In this document: in pieces, positions 44,930 to 56,235 of the stretch
Layout of the letters: each line of letters opens with the position of its first letter
Numbering within the stretch: position 1 is the stretch's first letter
Source of the DNA: Hirsutella rhossiliensis
Lineage: Eukaryota > Ascomycota > Sordariomycetes > Hypocreales > Ophiocordycipitaceae
Length of the DNA stretch: 64,000 nucleotides
Reading direction: 5' to 3'
Assembly (NCBI RefSeq): GCF_020360975.1
Contig: NW_025408675.1
Location: 992,001-1,056,000, forward strand
Position numbers and translations under genes: made by a program
The notes under the pieces: generated by a model
What the model was told of the DNA's origin: nothing
The model's database searches: none
What the model saw: the letters and a program-made list of their open reading frames with translations, nothing else

Positions 44930-47080
44930 GTTTATTAAGACCTATTTTAAAGGATTTATATCCTTAAGAACTACTTTAGCTCCCTTAGCTTAGTTATCTT
45001 ATACCTTTATTATAGGCCTTTTATAGCCTCCTTTATAGTAGCTTCTTCCTCTTTTAAGTAAGCTTAAATAATATTATTAATATAGAAAAAGACTATAATT
45101 TTACCCTTTTATATTATATATAGTTCCTAAGAGACTTTCTTAAAGCCTAGGGCTTTAAGGGAACTAGTTAAATACTATTACTAAAGAAAGGGTAATCTTT
45201 ATAGTCTATATAAAGCTTTCCTAAGCTATAGAACCTTTCCTAGCTATTAAAAGCTTAGTAAAAGGTATATATAAATAACTTCTTTTTTTTTAAGTAGGTA
45301 GTTAATAAAGGCATTAACTATATCTATCTAATTAAGCTTAAAGTTAAATTCTACTACTATAGCTATAAGGGTCTAAAAAGATATCCTTACTAAGGTAGTT
45401 ACTTTAGTAAGTAGATCCCCTTTTTCCTATTAATTCCTATAAATAACTAGCTAAGCTTTATACTTTTAAAGGAAGCTATATTTATTAGTCTTATAAATAA
45501 AGACCTACTTATAGCTAAGGACCTATTTTCCTCTTACTTTTTCCTTAAAGACCTCTTTAAAAGACCCTATCTCTTTATATAAAGCTAAGTAGTTTTTCTA
45601 GGCCTAGAAAAACTAGTCTTTAAAGGGGTGTTTTTCTAGCTACTTTTAGTTTACTAGTAAGTCTAAGAGGTCTCTTTTATATAACTTCCTTACTAATATT
45701 AGCTTAAAAAGCTAGCTTACTATAAACGCTTTATAGGAACCGTTTTTTATAAGCGTTAAATAAATATTAGAAAAATAATCGAAATAAGAGAGAGGTTAGT
45801 CTTCTTTTATATCGGGCCCTATACCTTCCTTTACTTTTCGAAGTAGGGATAAAAAGGTAGCTAGGTAATCCTTTAAGAGAGGTGCCTTTCCTACCCCTTT
45901 AAGGGTTAATATAAAAAGACTAATAAAGAAAGCTACTTTTAGATCTTCTTTTTATTCTATAAGAGGAGGTATAGGAAGGTAAGTATATTTTAGCTCTATT
46001 ACTTTCTTATAGTCTCCTTCTTTATTTAGATTATTTAATTTAGTAGCTTCCTCTTCTTCTTTTTTAAAGTTAGCGTTATCCTTAACTACTTTAATATTAG
46101 TTTCTTTCTCTATTTCTTTATTTAAGACCTCTTTTTAAGACTATTAAGAAAGAGGGATTTAGATCTTTTAAATTAGCTAATATTAAGAGAGTAAGAAGAG
46201 CTATTAATTCCTCTTTCTATTAAAGAATCTAGATTCGTCGAAAATTATATCTTTAGTTAAAATAACCTTTTATAAAAAAAGAATCTAGATTAAAAAGATA
46301 TTTATAAAATTATAACTAATAAGGTAACTAATAAAAGCTTTAAGATTAAGCTTTCTTTTCTTTTTTCTTTTTAGCTATATATCGGTAGTTATTATATATA
46401 CCTTATAGCTATAGGTATAAAGGTAAGCTAGTAAGGCCCTTTTTTTATAAAGAGCTTAAGAGGGGATTTCTAGTTTAATCCTTAAGTAGTCCCTTTAAGG
46501 GTCCGGTTTTATAAGTAATAAGCGGTCTTAATAACTTTACTTTAAAGGTTATAAGGAAGCTTTATAGTAAGTCTTATTATATAGGCCCTTTTTATTATAG
46601 TACCCCTTAATCTTTCTACCTTTTTATTTTAGGCCTAGGTATATAGTACTAATAAGAGGGGTAAAATACCCCTTTTTTAAAGCTAATTTAAGATATCCTT
46701 TATAAATAACTCTTTATTAAACTATATCTTCTTTACCTTATAACTAAAGTAGGATTTTATTTAGTTAATAAAGTCTTAAAAGGTAAACTAATTATACTTA
46801 CTTAGGTAGGTTTATAAGAAATAAGGGAAAACTATCCTTAAAAAAGCATTTATAAAAAATATTACTTTAATAAAGCTTTCTTAGTTCTTAAAGATATTAG
46901 TTTAATTAACCTAAATTTCCTTATATAGCTAGTCTAGCTATAAAAAGGTTTATTTAAAAATTTATCTCTTAGTTTTTTCTTAGCTAAAGTATATAAGGGA
47001 AGATATATTATAATATAATTAATTAAGTAATAAAGATAGCTAAAGGTACTATACTATATATATTATATTCTCCTTATTAT
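44930..47080 (-). pseudogene. Element Q: Ty1/copia integrase-RT fragment, RIP-inactivated
   Basis: Minus-strand read-through starts in the distal integrase region. KVILTKDIIFDESRFF at about 46250 matches KVISTRDVIFDEFTYF of element K. A charged hinge follows, then RT: KEIGSFKEVFKEKVRGK near 45600, LNQIDIVNAFINYLLKKKEV near 45310, RKALYRL near 45210, and IIVFFYINNIIQAYLKEEE near 45100. The catalytic YVDD has become YINN. It ends at about 44930 before RNase H, where solo LTR R3 lies. It is a close relative of K but fully RIP-mutated. No LTR of its own is seen. Confidence 0.85.
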
Positions 47081-47090
47081 TATAAGGGCT

Positions 47091-47257
47091 TTTACCTTAT
47101 ATAGGCCTAAACTAAGGTCGAGGCTAAGTCTATATATAAGCGGCCTCCGCGCTTATATAAGCTAGGCCTATACTTATCTTTCTTTTTCCCTTTATAAATT
47201 ATTAACCTTCTTTTAATAGACTATACCTAAGCCTATACCTTTACTTACTTTATAATA
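47091..47257 (+). repeat. N2 5' LTR with 10-bp hairpin
   Basis: The LTR begins TATAAGGGCTTTTACC and ends CTTTATAATA. At 47133-47159 TATATAAGCG and CGCTTATATA pair around GCCTCCG. Confidence 0.85.
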
Positions 47258-48149
47258 GTATAATCTACCTTTTATTTTACCCTCTTTATATCCCTATATA
47301 TAAAATAGATATTTTTAGCTACCTTTAAAGCTAACGTTTAATTACTTAGTTTAGTTAAACTACCTATACTAGTATATATATATATTATTATTATTATTAT
47401 TAAGATTATACTAAGGACCTAGCTAAAGGTATCTAGAACTTTAATATTAAATAAGAGGGAAAAACTAAAGTACTTAAGGGAAAACCCTCCCTTTTTTTAG
47501 TATAGGTCTACCTTAAATAAGGTTATAGTAGTAGTATATAGGAAATTTACGCCGGCTACTATAGGCTCCTCTTACGATATTATATCTTAGCGTAGGCCCT
47601 CTTAGGCTATAGCCGCTACTATCCTAAGCAGCCGCGGCCCGGGCTCGCTAGCCCGGGCCTAGGGTTATAGGTAGTAGTCTCTCTTTAAGGGCCCGACTAG
47701 CGGGCGCTTCTATTTACTATAGCTCCTATATCGTAGCTATATAGCCGCGGTCGCGTTAGCTTATCTATCTATTAGTTAGTAGGGTAGGTAATATCCGGTT
47801 ACCGGGCCGGGCGCTAGTATAGGTCGCTCTTAGGTAGGGCCGGCTAATCGAAAATTCGGTTAGCTAGCTCTATTAATCGTAAATCGGTTCCTATCTAGCT
47901 ATATAATTTCCCGATTAAGGGCGCGGCGGCTTATATTTACCTTTTATCTCGTAGTTACTAATTACGCGCGCCCGGCTCGCGCTTATATATACCTACCCTC
48001 CCCCCCTAGTTCTATATATACCTTCTCTTATCTCTCTATTATCTATCTCTTTTATAGGCCTAACTACTACCTTACCTACCTTATTTCTATAACTCTAGGT
48101 CTCCTTAGTACTATATTTAGTTCGCTCGTTATTACGTTATAATATCTAA

Positions 48150-48830
48150 CTAAGAAGCCGACTTAAGTAGTAGTAGCTCGCTTCCTTTAAAACCCCCTTT
48201 TTATAAGAAAGTCGCTATAGTAGTAGGATCGGAGCGCTCTATCCTATATTTTATATATATTAAGTATCTTATTAGTAAGCTTACTTATAAGTCCTTTACT
48301 AGCTATTAAAACTAGTCTTATAAGTATTAATCTTAGCTTTATCTTAAGTTAGTCCTACCTTTAGTATTTTTACTAACTTTAATAGCTATAAAGGCTAAAG
48401 CGTATATTACTTATACTAACTTTAACTAGTCTTATTACTAAGTAAGTAACCCCTTCCCGCTATAGTACTATCTAAGTTTAGTACTAATTTATATTTTAGA
48501 TTACCTTTAAGGGCGAGGAGGCTACTAGTACCCTTTACTAAGTATAGTCTAAGGTTAATAGCCCTTCCCTTATTAAGGGTTTAGTATAAAAGCGCTTTTA
48601 TCGTACTACTCTAGAAACTTATATTTATATTAGTCGGAAGGCCCCCGCCGCTAAGGGTAAGGGCGCGTTAAGCGAGTCCGCCCTTAGTCTAGCTATAGTC
48701 GCTAAGAATATCGAAACGCTTACGTTAGCTTTTACTTATTTTATAGATAATACCCGCTATATATATAAGTCCTTAGAAAAGCACTTAAGTAAGTTTAGCG
48801 ATACTATTAAGACCTTAGCCTAGGTTAAGC
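48150..48830 (+). pseudogene. N2 unrecognised frame, RIP-inactivated
   Basis: A read-through plus frame includes FKGEEATSTLYQVQSKVN (about 48508-48560), RFYRTTLETYIYISRKAP (about 48593-48647) and SLEKHLSKFSDTIKTL (about 48770-48820), with few stops, all TAA/TAG. It is charged and helical at its end and might be a Gag-like protein, but I recognise no family. It is within the segment missing from N1, so it is not needed in cis for N1 movement. Confidence 0.45.
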
Positions 48831-49911
48831 TTAAGTCGCTCTTAGTTATAGTATATATATATATAAAATATCTATACTTTTATAGTCGTAAAATTAAAGT
48901 AAATATAATATTTAGTTCGCTTAGGTAATTAAGAGCCTCTTATAATAGTAGGGCTCTATATAACTAAAAGTAGTACTATTATACCTTAGTAAGTTTAACG
49001 GCTCCTTTATAGAGCTTAAGCTATAGCTATATTATATAAAAGTAAAGCTCTATATTAATAGCGCCTTAATAAGGGATATTTATACTTAATTTAATAATTT
49101 TACTATAAGCTTATCCCTATACCTTTAAAGGTATCTCTTACTATTTACGCGTATTAATATAAATAGACTAACTAACCTCCTTATAAAGCTCTATACTAAT
49201 TATAGTAAACCTAATATAGCTAAGTTAGTAGGCTAAGAGCTTATAATACTTTATTAAAAGTAAAGTAAAGCTATTTTAGCTTACCTTATATAGTTTAAAG
49301 AGGTGCTTTATTAAGTAAATATATATAGCTAGCCTAACGTAGTAAAGTATAATTACCTTATTATAAGCTTAAATATAAATTAGTATACTTATTTAAGTAA
49401 AAGGTCTATACTATTAAATATATATACTTATCTTATTTACTTTCTTTATAAGCTTAGTAGTAATAAGTTTCTTTTTTTATCTTCTTTTATAATATAAGAA
49501 AAGGATAACGCTAGTAATATTATAGATATCTTTATCTTTACCTTAAGGACTAAGGATAGAAATAGGTAGCGATAGGAAGGTCGCTATATAAGCTATAGTA
49601 GTAGATCCTATTAGTTTTTAAAGTGCTTACGCTAAGAGGTATAGGTAAACGTACTTTAAGTAGTAAAAGGGTATATACGCTAAGATAGAAAGGAGGTTAA
49701 GTTTAACGATAGCGACTTTAATAATAAGTAATCTTAGTAATACCTTTATAGGCTTTATCGGCGTCCCTTTATATATAGTAGTAACTATTATATAAAGAGG
49801 ATATATACCTATAGCGGCTAAAAGGGTAGCTAAGATATAAGAAGGCTATTAATATAATATAACTATAGCGAAAAAAAGTACTTATATAGCCCTATATAAA
49901 AAAGAGTAGAG

Positions 49912-50097
49912 TATTATAGAGTAAGTAGAAGTATATATATAGGTACCGTCTATAGGATAATATTAATAAGCTATATAAAGCTCTCTTATACGCGGCTAGC
50001 TTATATATATATATATAGGATCCGGCTCTTTATATATAACTATATAGCTTAAGCTATAGCTTAAGCCTATAACCTATAATAATTAAAGACTCTTATA
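49912..50097 (-). repeat. Element E 3' LTR
   Basis: 186 bp. On the plus strand it reads TATTATAGAGTAAG...GACTCTTATA, with the hairpin GCTTAAGC-TATA-GCTTAAGC and TA microsatellite as in D. The tract TAATACCCTCCCTTAA to its right is the complement of the polypurine tract. Confidence 0.9.
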
Positions 50098-50519
50098 TAA
50101 TACCCTCCCTTAAGCGCGGCGTAGCGTTACCTTATTAATAGCTTCTATACTATAGGGCTTATACTACTAGCTCTACCTTACCCTTTTTATTAATCGTGCT
50201 AGCCCTACTAGCTCTATTATCCCCGCGCTTATTAGCTTAAGTAGCCGGAACTAGGCTCTATACTTATTAGCTAGCTAGCTATTTAAATAAGGGCGCAACC
50301 TATTATATACGCCCCTAAGTAGCCGGCGGCCGGCCTAGACCTACGTAAGCCTTAGGTTGCCCGTCCCCTTAGCCTTAAATAGCCTCCTCTACCTAAGGGT
50401 ATATAAGGCGGTATCCCCCTCTTCCTCCTTCCTTTCCTTCTCCTCCTTTTTTAACTATAGTAGTAATAGTAATAAGTAATTTTTACTTTACTTAAGGCGT
50501 TAGTTTATTCTTAGCTATA

Positions 50520-51580
50520 TAGGCCGCTTTATTAATATATACTTATAGTAATAGCTATAGTAGTAATAATAGCCCTAATAATAATAACTTTAACTAATAA
50601 GTTCTTTACTTTATAGAGTAGTAGGCCGTAATCTATAATACTAACTTCCGCGATAGATATATCTACCTTCCTCTCTCTTACTTCCTCCTTCTTAAAGCGT
50701 ATAGAGTTATTCGTCGACGCTATACTAAGCACGGCCGATAATAGCTCCGCCGCTACCGCTGCTCTTACCCGCGCCCCCGCGACTACGCCTACCGCCGCCG
50801 CCTCTACCTCTACTATACTAGCCGCCCTTACGTTGCCCTTCTAAGTAACGACGCTATCCCTACTACCGGCTATAACGCCCGGCCCCTCTCCCCTTACCTC
50901 TACTACTACTACCCCTATAAGTCCGCTACCTAGTAAGTATAGTAGCTATTTTCCGCTAACTTCTTAAAGTATAAACGCTAAGTATAGGCTAGAGCCGCCC
51001 GCGCGGCCCCTTATATATAGTACGTATCGTAGGAGCTCCCCTACGCTAACTAAGTTAAGCGCCGCTATAGCGGTAGTTATTACTAATACGCGTATACCGG
51101 CCGCGCTTATAAGGCGGCGCCTCCTATCCTACTTACTATAGCGTTAGCTTAGAAGGCTAGCGCGTATAAGTAGGTATAAGGGGCTACTAAGAAGCGCCTT
51201 ACCGCCGCTACCGCCGCCTACTATAATCTCCGCGCCCTCGAGCGCTAGGGCCTTATCCTTAAGTAAGTTCCTTTCCTCTAGCTCTTTTACTTCCGCTACT
51301 AACTCTCTTAGTACTAAGGATACTACCTCTATCTCCCTATCGGCGGTCCCCCTAGCTATGCCCGCCGCCGCCCCCGCCGCTACTACTAGCTAGGCCCCCC
51401 TTACCCTTAGAGCCCTTAGAGCCGCCGCTACTACCGACTAGCTCGCGGGCTTAGAGGGCCGCCTAAGCGCCTTAAAGAGCGCCGCCGCCGCTAATAAGGT
51501 AAAGGAGGATAATAAGGATAAGGATAAGGATAATAATAAGGATAAGGAGTAGGTCTAAGTAGTCTAAGGGCTCTGCCCTA
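50520..51580. other. Unidentified open region between integrase and 3' LTR (element E)
   Basis: Counterpart of 17480-18590 and 37680-38780 and the least mutated copy, with long GCC/GCG runs intact. The Pol-sense (minus) strand has an uninterrupted 66-codon stretch at 50532-50732 ending with the Ile-rich tail. On the plus strand a Pro/Thr/Ala-rich reading runs from about 50735 to 51555 and ends with LAGLEGRLSALKSAAAA and a Lys/Asp tail. Either strand may be the coding one. Confidence 0.5.
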
Positions 51581-51599
51581 AAATAAACGCTATTTTTAT

Positions 51600-54500
51600 C
51601 TCCGCTTATATTATTATACTTATATTATTATAACTACTTACTCTACTTTACTTATTTTATAGTCTTAGCTTAGGCTACTATTAATAGTCCGCTAGTTTAT
51701 TATTCTTATTTACTATTTTAAATAAGGCTTTAAACTTATTAAGGGCTATAGTTCTTATAAACTTATATATAAGTTCCTATATAGGGTTAAGATACCTATA
51801 CTACTTAACGAGGACCTCTTAGCGTTTCCCCCTACTAACCTTTTTCTAGCGCGCGGCTTATATCTCTTTAACCTTAAACTTATCCTTTCCCTTTACTTTA
51901 ATTATAAGCGGTTAAGCGTCCGCTATTTCTTATCTAGGTAATAGGTTAAAGGAGGCTTTATAAAGAAGGTTTACGTTAATCTTATTATAGACCCCTATTA
52001 AGAGACTATCGAGCTCTATAACTTATAGGCTAATAACCCTTTATACTATAAACTTTATATATAGCTAGTTAAGCTTCTTTTTTAGTTATACTAACCTATA
52101 GTTACGGAGGTCTAGCTATACCTTATTTCTTACCTTAAACTTATTTACTAGGGCCTTAGTCTTATTAGCGTACCGCTCTTAATCTTATACTATAGCGGCT
52201 ATCGCGGATTAGTAATAATCTATAGTTTCTTATAGCTTTTATATAAATATAAAGGCGCGGCCTTTTAGTAACGAATTACTATACTACTTTACTACTATAT
52301 TTATAGTAAAGGGAACTAATAAAAGTAGTTTAAAGCTATATATTATAAAGAAAGGAGCTATCTTAATAGAGGTATATAGTTTACTATTTAATATAAGTTA
52401 GGCTATAAGAAGCTACTAGTCTTAATTTACTTAGTTACGGGCTATAATAGCCTATAGGTAAGCCTATACCTCTTAGTTAACCCTCTTAAGCCCTTTATTA
52501 GTCTATAAGTAATATACTATACTAAGTAGCTATATAATCTAAAGTAGCTAATATAGGTACTACTAAAAGCAGCTAGTTTAATTTAATCCCTTATTACTTA
52601 TAATAAAAGCTAGCTAGCTATATAAGCGGGCCTAGTACTATAGGAAGCGCTTTATATAGGACTTTATATTTATAGATAGTATTAGCTTTAATACTATAAA
52701 CTTATTAAGTCGGTCTTTAATTACCTATATATAGCGGTTGCCGCCTTTTATAAGTAAGAGGTCCGTTATAAAGTCTATCTATATATATATATAGAACTAG
52801 TTAGGCACCGGAAGCTACTTAAGTAGCCTCTTAAGCTACGCCCTTTAGATCTTTATATAGCTATAGATATTATAGTTATAAAGGAAGTAATAAATATAGT
52901 ACTATAAGAGGGGCTAGTAAAAGTCCCTTATAAGGCCTACTACTATACCCTATCTACCTAGGTAACCTATAACGCTAAAGTTATAGATAAGTTAAACTAG
53001 CTTCTCTTAAAGCTCGTTTTATTTATCTAGCTTTAGCGGTCCCTCCTTTTCCTTAGCTTCTATAGTATATAGTGCGCCCGGTACTTATAGTCTCCCCTAC
53101 TAGTATAGATACCCTTATAGGTCGATATAGTAGTTAGCTACCTATACCTTTAGCTTTAGCTTTAGATTTAGGTATTAAGCGCTAGACTTAATAGCGCGGC
53201 GTACGCCTTTATAGGTATAGTCTAGAGCCGCTATCCTATCCTATAAGCGTTAAAGGGCCTTATCTTAAAATACTCTCGCCGCGCGCGCCCCTAGGCTAGT
53301 CTATCCCTCCTCGCTAGACTAAGGTAAAGGCGTAGGGGGAAGCTTATTCGCTAGTACCGCGTCTTCCTTTACTAAGGAAGCTCCTATATAAGTCTATAGT
53401 ACTTCCTATAGGATAAGCTATAGATCCTAGGCCTCGATATCTACTCTTATCGGCTAGTCTTAATCCCTTTAAGAAAGCGCGTCTAAGACTATAGAGTCTT
53501 ACCTAAGGTAGTACTTAATCGAGAAGTTAAAGTATAAAAGATACTCCGCTTAGTAGGCTTACCGCTTTAAGAGGTACTAGCGAGTTATAAAGTACTTAAG
53601 GTTCTTATAGTCTATAAGAACCTTAAAGCTCTTATAGCTTTAGAGCTCTACTTACTATTATTTAAGGTAGCTAATAATTATTAATATCTCCTTATTATAA
53701 ATAGTATAATTCCGCTTTACTAGGGTTAGCTTATAAGAGTAGAACGCTACCGGTTACTTCCGCCTATCTACCTCTTAAGAGAGTATTCCTTTAAGTACCT
53801 AGCTACTATAGTTTACTTTAACTAATATAGACTAGTCGAAGTCCTATTAAAGTAGTACTAAGGCTTAAGAGAATAGGTCCTTAAGCGTATAGAACGCTCC
53901 TTCTTATATAGGCCCTTAGCGAAAGGTAGTCCGCTTCCTAGTAATCTTATTTAAGGGTATTATAATATAAGAGAAGCCCTTAATAAATATCCTATAATAG
54001 TTCGCGAACCTAAGGAAGCTCTATACGCCTATCTATATAATTAGGGTAGCTTAGTCCTAAATCGCTTAGATCTTTATAGGGTCCGCCTATATACCTATAC
54101 TTATATAGATAATAAAGCCTAGGTACTTAACCCTCTTAACCTTAAATTTATACTTATCTAAGTCGAGGTAAAGCCTATAAAGTTAAAGGCGCTTTAAGAC
54201 CCTTTATACTTTCTATATATAGTCCTTATAAGAGCCGCTTATATAGATAAGGATATTATTTATATATATAAAAGCGAACTTATTAAGGAAGTCCTAAAGT
54301 ATATTATTAATATAATACTAAAAGGTAGCGGGCGCTCTTAAGAGGCTAAAGGGCGTTATAAGCTACTTAAATAAGCTATAGTATATATAGAACGCTATCT
54401 TTTACTTATTACCCTTTAAGATCTATACTTTATAGAACGCCTATTTTATATCTAGCTTTATAAACTACTTTGCCTTTAAAAGGTTATAGAGCGTATCTAA

Positions 54501-55450
54501 GATTAAGGGTAAGGGGTAGCGGTCTAGCTTTATAATTACGTTTAGAGCCCTATAGTCGTAATAGAACTATATCCCGCCCCTTAGTTTATATATAAATAAG
54601 ACTAGCGCTCTTACTTTAAAGCTACTTACTTAAATAAAACCCTTATTTAAGAGGTCCCTTAGTATCTTCTTTAGCACTAATAGCTCTATATATAATATAC
54701 TATATAGCGGTCTAAATAGTATAAGTAGTTCCTACCCCTTCTTATTAGTATAGAGTATAATCCTATAGTCTACCCTTAGCTTATATAGGTTAAGCTTATC
54801 CGCTTCTTAAGACTTAAATAGCGGTAGGAGGTTATAAAAGCGCTTTAGTATCTATTACTATAGCTTAGAGGGCGACTTTAGCTTCTTTATTTAAAGGGCC
54901 TTATCGATATCCGCTAAGCTAACTATATAGACCGCTATATTAGCCGCTACCTAGCCTTACCCTTACTCTACTTATTATATAGTTCTTATAAAGATAGAGG
55001 TAAGGACTTCTTATACTAAGTATAAAGCTTATATACTTAGTCCTATACCTATAAAACTATCGTTATAGCGGACCTACCGTTATATAGGCCTAAACTATAG
55101 CTTCCTTTAATATAAAACTAAGTATAACTCTATATATAATAACTAGGGTTTCCTAAGGATTAAGGGAAACTTTAGTTAAGGGATTATATAAGCTACGATA
55201 AGCTTATAATAACTATCGACCTTTATAGCTAGCTATATAATACCCTTAATTACTATACCTTCTATCGCGCTTAAGGCGCCCTTTACTTACCTTAGGGCGA
55301 TCTTTTCTACTAGTACTTATATCTCTTATATAAGCGCTTTATTAACTATAGCGTAGTACTAATAGCCCTTATTTATAAGGGCAGTAATAAGTAAGGAGTT
55401 ATTAATTATAACCTATATTAAAGTAGGCTCCTTTTCTATATAAGTAAATA
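51600..55450 (-). pseudogene. Element E Pol, RIP-inactivated
   Basis: It is collinear with D's Pol on the minus strand: integrase at about 52150-53150, RNase H at about 53450-53830, RT at about 54080-54800 and protease at about 55080-55430. The RT palm at about 54236-54290 reads YINNILIYISGS, with both catalytic Asp residues changed to Asn. Stops are TAA/TAG. Confidence 0.85.
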
Positions 55451-55581
55451 ATTCTTCCTTCTCTCTTACTAGTACTAGTAATTAAGGCTCTAGAGCTTAT
55501 CTTTACTCTAGAGCTACTCTTTTTCCTTTAGGCTTATAAGGAACGGTGTTCCTACTATAAATAAAGTAGCTATAATATACT

Positions 55582-56097
55582 TGTCGAGAAGAAGGTCCGA
55601 ACGAGTTGAGGTCCCTAGGTCTCTCTAGGTAATACAGCTTGAAACCAGGTAAGAAGGGAAGTCTGCAGACTATTGTTTCTTCTTCCTAGACCACTGAGGG
55701 GTCCGGAGGATCTCCTATTCGATCGGGATCCTCCAAGGAGTCCGGTATATCTTTTACTGGCTCGGGGACCTCAAGAGATTGAACTATCGACCTAATAGCT
55801 TGGAAAGCTATTGATCGGGGAGATCGAGCTGAATGTGCTGACGTAGATGGCTTACGCGGCCTTCAGTGAGAGGCAAGGAGTGCCCTCTTCCTGATAGAAT
55901 GTATATTATACCTGAACACGGGATATGAACATAGGGAAGGCACAGAGGGATATAAAAGGGGAGGGCTAGACGGATACAGGGCAAACAGAGGAGAGAAAAA
56001 ACACATGCACATCACCGACTATCAGATCATCTGAGAATCTACCTACGAAAAGTCCCTTTATCCACTTTTATGCCCACTTATGCTCTCTTCTTCGAGA
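55582..56097 (+). repeat. Element K 5' LTR, full length
   Basis: 516 bp, beginning TGTCGAGAAGAAGG and ending CTCTTCTTCGAGA. The terminal inverted repeat is imperfect and the last two bases are GA, not CA. It contains the only TATA box of the element. Confidence 0.93.
55951..55959 (+). promoter_or_regulatory. Probable TATA box in K 5' LTR
   Basis: TATAAAAGG lies about 140 bp before the end of the LTR, a plausible position for a Pol II promoter driving genomic RNA. The 3' LTR has lost it by deletion. Confidence 0.65.
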
Positions 56098-56110
56098 GTT
56101 ATGAGCCCGG
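56098..56110 (+). promoter_or_regulatory. Element K primer-binding site (initiator tRNA-Met half)
   Basis: GTTATGAGCCC directly follows the LTR. It is complementary to the anticodon stem-loop of fungal initiator tRNA-Met (GGGCTCATAAC), which indicates priming by a cleaved 5' half-tRNA rather than by a tRNA 3' end. Confidence 0.8.
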
Positions 56111-56235
56111 GAGAAACAGACCTGTTTCTGTAACTTCCGGTGGCAATGCAACCTTGAGAAAGAACCCTCTTCCCGCACGCTTCACACCACCTCGGCTTAT
56201 CTTCGCCACCTTTTCGGCCCCTACGGCAGTTGAAG

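Larger units (their letters stand above)
47091..49911 (+). mobile_element. N2: larger copy of the N family, interrupted by E
   Basis: The 5' LTR at 47091-47257 (167 bp) is followed by 2.65 kb of interior that ends where element E inserted. Its two ends match N1's interior; the middle (about 47395-48845) is absent from N1. No RT or integrase motif was found. The 3' part and LTR should lie beyond E and L, outside the window. Confidence 0.75.
49912..55533 (-). mobile_element. Element E: D-family Ty3/gypsy, minus strand, interrupted by L
   Basis: Its 3' LTR (49912-50097, 186 bp) is on the left; the extra open region, integrase, RNase H, RT and protease follow rightwards. It stops at 55533, the equivalent of D about 13570, exactly where L's 5' LTR begins. 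So E is probably not truncated but split by L: gag and the 5' LTR should resume after L's 3' LTR, beyond the window. E itself lies in N2; its left flank is TAGAG. Confidence 0.88.

Noticed and set aside
50532..50732. A stand-alone 66-codon gene on the minus strand
   Set aside because: It has no ATG start and is part of the longer RIP-mutated region downstream of E's integrase. It is reported there instead.
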